A DNA stretch of 64,000 bases from Anaerolineae bacterium (GTDB lineage Bacteria > Chloroflexota > Anaerolineae > Anaerolineales > E44-bin32), in contig JAUWHR010000037.1 in NCBI GenBank assembly GCA_030605795.1, positions 22,670 to 86,669 on the forward strand. The letters are read 5' to 3'. Shown one piece after another: positions 60,719-64,000 of the stretch. The notes beneath the pieces are model-generated. The model made no database searches. It was not told the DNA's origin and was given only the letters and a program-made list of their open reading frames with translations. Every line of letters begins with the position of its first letter. Positions within the stretch are counted from its first letter, which is position 1. Both the position numbers and the translations under genes were made by a program.

Positions 60719-61980
60719 AGAAGCCCTCCTCCCATCCACAAACCCGGGTCGTCATCACCGGTTTGGGTGTCATCACTCCTATCGGAAGCGAATTGGACAC
60801 CTTCTGGCAGGCATTACTGGATGGCAAGTCCGGTGTACGACGAATCACCCAATTTAACGCCGAAGATCTCCCATGCCAGATTGCTGGTGAAATCCCAGAT
60901 TTTGATCCCACTGATCATATGCTAGCCAAGTACGCTCGCCGGATGTCACGTTCTTCCCAACTCGCCCTAGTTACCGCAAAGAAAGCTATGGCGGACTCAG
61001 AACTACCAAACCCTCTGCCTGACCCCGAGCGTGTTGGAGTGTACTTTGGAACGGCAATCGGTGGCCTGGAACGAGCAGACCAGGGAATGCAAGTTCTAAG
61101 AACCCGAGGGCTGTCGAAGGTGAATCCATTTATCCTTCCTTCTGCTCTGCCTAATATGCCGGCCTTTTTTATTACGCTTGAGTTTGGCGCCCTTGGACCC
61201 AACATCACAATCAGCACGGCCTGTGCCACCGGCACACAGGCTATCGGTGAGGCTGCACATGCGATTAAAGCTGGCCGGGCGGATGTCATCATCACTGGAT
61301 CTTCAGAGGCACTAATTCAGGATTTCGCGATTGCTGGTTTTTCTAAAATGCGCGCTCTTCCCACCAATTTCAATGACGATCCTGAGCGAGCATCACGCCC
61401 CTTTGACGCCCAGCGAGAGGGATTCGTCTTATCAGAAGGCGCTGCCTGTATGATCTTGGAAAGCCTCGAACATGCTCAAGCACGAAATGCCCATATCTAC
61501 GCTGAGATCTCCGGCTATGCCAGTTCAAGCGATGCATTCAACATCGCCGCCCCGGATCCCTCCGCACGTGGCGCGATCCGAACCATTCAATGGGCGCTCG
61601 ATGACGCCGGTATCTCTCCCAATCAAGTGTCATATATCAACGCCCACGGGACCTCAACACCTGCCAATGATGCTGTCGAGACCCTGGCCATCAAGCGTCT
61701 TTTTGGTGATCTGGCCTATCAAATTCCGATCTCATCCACAAAATCAATGATCGGCCATGCCATGGGCGCTTCGGGCGCGATCGAAGCTGTTGTCTGCGCC
61801 CTCTCCATTGAGCATGGCGCTATCCATCCGACGATAAACTACGAGTATCCTGACCCGGAGCTGGACCTAGACTATGTACCAAACCATCCTCGGAAACTAC
61901 CGGTGGATTACGTTCTGTCGAATTCCTTTGGTCTTGGTGGTCAGAACGCCTGTTTGTTGATTAACCGATTGGAGTTGTAA
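60715..61980 (+). CDS. fabF: Beta-ketoacyl-ACP synthase II
   Basis: 421 residues from a GTG preceded by AAAGGAGGAAGC. The KAS active site is complete: the cysteine in ISTACATGTQAIGEAAH, the first histidine in INAHGTSTPANDAVE, the lysine/histidine in STKSMIGHAMGASGAIEAV, and FGLGGQNACL near the C-terminus. It elongates acyl-ACP by condensation with malonyl-ACP. It is overlapped by plsX upstream and the membrane/NERD-like gene downstream (one base). Confidence 0.95.
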   Translation: MKKPSSHPQTRVVITGLGVITPIGSELDTFWQALLDGKSGVRRITQFNAEDLPCQIAGEIPDFDPTDHMLAKYARRMSRSSQLALVTAKKAMADSELPNPLPDPERVGVYFGTAIGGLERADQGMQVLRTRGLSKVNPFILPSALPNMPAFFITLEFGALGPNITISTACATGTQAIGEAAHAIKAGRADVIITGSSEALIQDFAIAGFSKMRALPTNFNDDPERASRPFDAQREGFVLSEGAACMILESLEHAQARNAHIYAEISGYASSSDAFNIAAPDPSARGAIRTIQWALDDAGISPNQVSYINAHGTSTPANDAVETLAIKRLFGDLAYQIPISSTKSMIGHAMGASGAIEAVVCALSIEHGAIHPTINYEYPDPELDLDYVPNHPRKLPVDYVLSNSFGLGGQNACLLINRLEL

Positions 61981-62666
61981 TGAGACAGTATATAAACCGT
62001 CGCATGGTCAAACGTAACAACAACCTAAGTAAAGCCATGATCCTCATCGGCTTAATACTCTTGATAGGCGCCCTTGTGCTCTCCTTCACTCGTCCTGAAA
62101 CAATGAACCAACTTCTGATAGGGGTTATTGTTGGAACACTGTTCTCTCAAGCCGGTCTGGCTTTGAACAACCGTTGGGGCAGGCAGCCACGTATTGACCA
62201 GATCTTCGACGCGTCATTAAAGGGCCTCGACAATCGCTATGCCATATTCCACTATAAGCTAGGCACAAGCCACGCCCTTATTTTCCCAGCAGGGGCTTTT
62301 GCCCTCATACCTTGTCAAGATGAAGGGGAAATCACCTTCGTTGAAGGAAAGTGGTGGAAGCAAGTTGGGAAGCGCGGTGTATTCCGCCGATCGGGACGAA
62401 AGCGTCTCAGCAGAATAGAGGATAGCGCCAAAGCACAAGCTCGTATAATGCAGCGTTCTTTACATAAAGCTCTATCTGAAAGAACTGATATCTCAGTACG
62501 ACCAATTCTCGTCTTCGTCAGCAAGGATGCTTTGGTTAAGGTTGATCATGCTCCAGTTCTCGCTGTTCACATCAAAAAGCTGAAGTCTGTGGTCCGCCGC
62601 CTTCCAAGCAACAAATCTTTAGACGCGGTGGAGATTGAGCGTCTAGCGAAGGCGGTAGGCTTCTAG
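61980..62666 (+). CDS. Membrane protein with NERD-like domain
   Basis: 228 residues. Two close membrane helices (MILIGLILLIGALVLSF and LLIGVIVGTLFSQAGLAL) lead to a cytoplasmic alpha/beta domain (LDNRYAIFHYKLGTSHALIFPAGAFAL; ...DISVRPILVFVSKDALV). This resembles the NERD nuclease-related fold, but the catalytic Asp-Glu-Lys set is not clear. It sits between two ketoacyl synthases and overlaps the first by one base, so a link to lipid synthesis is positional only. Confidence 0.6.
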   Translation: MRQYINRRMVKRNNNLSKAMILIGLILLIGALVLSFTRPETMNQLLIGVIVGTLFSQAGLALNNRWGRQPRIDQIFDASLKGLDNRYAIFHYKLGTSHALIFPAGAFALIPCQDEGEITFVEGKWWKQVGKRGVFRRSGRKRLSRIEDSAKAQARIMQRSLHKALSERTDISVRPILVFVSKDALVKVDHAPVLAVHIKKLKSVVRRLPSNKSLDAVEIERLAKAVGF

Positions 62667-62725
62667 CTTATATTACTCGATCTGTTCATAGAATAACCTG
62701 ATCATCATTGAGGAGGATAAGTGTA

Positions 62726-64000
62726 ATGATGGGCTTCAATACCCGACTAAATCCCACATTGCAAACTGCATCCAACAAAAATAGACGCCGAGTTGTAGTC
62801 ACCGGTATTAGCGCCATCACACCAGTTGGTCACACTGCGTCAGAGACTTGGGAGGCTCTTAAAGCTGGCTGTTCGGGTGCGGCACGGATCACATTACTCG
62901 ATCCTAGTCCTTATACGTGTCAGATCGCTTGTGAACTGAAGGATTTTCAACCTGAACAATATATTACCCATAAGAAGATCCGACATATGGCATATTCCAG
63001 TCAGTTGGCGGTCATCGCCGCCGGGCAGGCGATTGATGACGCAGGTCTTGACCTGGATGTAATGGACCGAGACCGAATTGGAGTGATTATTGGCACCGCT
63101 GGGGGAAGCACCGTTGAGGAAACTGAGCTAGCTATTCGACAGCTACTATCAAAGAAATTACGCAAGCTGTCTCCTTTCCAGATTCTACGATTCTGGCCGA
63201 ACATGCCTGCATTTTTCATCGCTGAAAGATACCATCTCCGAGGATATAATAGCACTGTTGTCACCGCCTGTGCATCAGGCACGCAGGCCATTGGTGACGC
63301 GGCCAGGATGATTCAATGTGGTAAAGCAGAGGTCATACTTTCTGGTGGCACTGAACGCCTGGTTTCAGATACAGCCCTGGCTGGCTTTTCCGCAATGCGC
63401 GCACTATCCACAAACTCTAACGACGAGCCCAAAAAAGCTATGCGCCCATTCGACGCAAATCGGGATGGATTTATCCCTGCGGTAGGGAGCGCGATTCTGG
63501 TTATCGAGGAGCTAGAACATGCAAAAACCCGTGACGCCAATATCTATGCTGAGGTACTTGGGTCCGGGGTATCCAACGACGCCTTTAATATGATTATCCC
63601 CGACCCTGAGGGAGATGGTGCTGCGCTAGCGATACATCGAGCGTTGGAAGATGCCAACGTAACAATTGAGCAGATTGACTATATTAACGCTCACGGGACC
63701 TCCACTCCCCTCGGTGATCTATCCGAAACCAAAGCTATTAAATCAGTTTTTGGAAACCGTGCATATGATATTCCAATCAGCTCAACAAAATCGATGATCG
63801 GACACTTGATGGGGGCAGCCGGAGCAGTTGAAGCCGTCGTCTGCATTATGACGATAATCGAGGGTATTATCCACCCGACAATTAACCTGGATACACCTGA
63901 TCCGGATTGCGATCTTGATTACGTTCCCAATAAAGCTCGAGAGATGAAGGTTGATGTCGTGTTATCCAATTCCTTCGGCTTAGGCGGCCAGAACGCCTGC
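62726..64000 (+). CDS. Second beta-ketoacyl-ACP synthase (FabF-like), 3'-truncated by window edge
   Basis: 425 codons are present; the frame is open to base 64000 and only a few C-terminal residues are missing. ATG 62726 follows AGGAGG by nine bases (62729 is also ATG). The KAS triad is intact: Cys in VTACASGTQAIGDAA, His in INAHGTSTPLGD, Lys-His in STKSMIGHLMGAAGA. It has an extra ~25-residue N-terminal stretch (MMGFNTRLNPTLQTASNKNR) before the usual RRVVVTGI. It is clearly paralogous to the FabF at 60715; its chain specificity cannot be read. Confidence 0.93.
   Translation, partial: MMGFNTRLNPTLQTASNKNRRRVVVTGISAITPVGHTASETWEALKAGCSGAARITLLDPSPYTCQIACELKDFQPEQYITHKKIRHMAYSSQLAVIAAGQAIDDAGLDLDVMDRDRIGVIIGTAGGSTVEETELAIRQLLSKKLRKLSPFQILRFWPNMPAFFIAERYHLRGYNSTVVTACASGTQAIGDAARMIQCGKAEVILSGGTERLVSDTALAGFSAMRALSTNSNDEPKKAMRPFDANRDGFIPAVGSAILVIEELEHAKTRDANIYAEVLGSGVSNDAFNMIIPDPEGDGAALAIHRALEDANVTIEQIDYINAHGTSTPLGDLSETKAIKSVFGNRAYDIPISSTKSMIGHLMGAAGAVEAVVCIMTIIEGIIHPTINLDTPDPDCDLDYVPNKAREMKVDVVLSNSFGLGGQNAC

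Noticed and set aside
1-64000. CRISPR arrays and complete IS elements
   Set aside because: No regularly spaced direct repeats and no transposase gene were seen on either strand.

Overview
The window looks like a chromosomal segment of a Chloroflexota bacterium, most likely an anaerobic, Anaerolineae-type lineage. That placement is inference. It rests on the gene content: many soluble multi-GAF/PAS sensors, an HD-GYP regulator, an FHA/Ser-Thr kinase pair, selenocysteine-specific SelB, an anaerobic menaquinone-type glycerol-3-phosphate dehydrogenase (GlpABC), TrmFO and a NuoN-like proton channel. No rRNA, CRISPR array, complete insertion sequence or prophage is visible. RNA genes are tmRNA (minus strand, readable tag AKRTNLAALPLAA) and tRNA-Leu(GAG).

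Left part (1-30.7 kb): a NuoN/ND-type subunit cut by the window edge; a coiled-coil protein; selB; a minus-strand glycerol operon glpK-glpA-glpB-glpC followed by an amidohydrolase; fmt; a DUF4870 protein; recJ; a family 2 glycosyltransferase; an AAA+ ATPase; a glycerophosphodiesterase; two fragments of a CoA-transferase; a GH3 protein; a Ser/Thr kinase divergent from an FHA-winged-helix regulator; ssrA, smpB and a C-terminal processing protease; a 2-hydroxyacid dehydrogenase; a large GAF histidine kinase and an HD-GYP response regulator.

Centre (30.7-38.2 kb): a solitary Xer-type tyrosine recombinase preceded by a 28-bp dif-like site (two 11-bp arms around a 6-bp core). It lies near the place where the plus strand changes from G-rich to C-rich, as expected at a replication terminus. 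Then come a small secreted protein, a ParA-like ATPase, a degenerate LCP-like protein, DegV, HflX and TrmFO.

The most interesting block is 38.2-54.4 kb, a self-contained sigma-54 locus. rpoN carries its own sigma-54-type promoter plus an overlapping sigma-70-type promoter. It is followed by a soluble PAS histidine kinase and an NtrC-type activator with GAFTGA but no DNA-binding domain. A terminator ends this regulatory operon. Two excellent -24/-12 promoters then drive two target operons. The first encodes a small membrane protein, a ~1,730-residue TPR protein and a TPR-caspase-fold protein resembling peptidase family C25 (His615/Cys663). The second encodes a TIM-barrel-like protein, an FtsZ whose catalytic T7-loop aspartate is replaced by histidine, and two small proteins, closed by a terminator. 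I know of no described system with this composition.

Right part (54.4-64 kb): a PLP-dependent enzyme (minus), a polar amino-acid ABC transporter operon behind an operator-like palindrome and hairpins, tRNA-Leu, a palindromic MITE-like element, then plsX-fabF-NERD-like protein and a second beta-ketoacyl-ACP synthase cut by the right edge.
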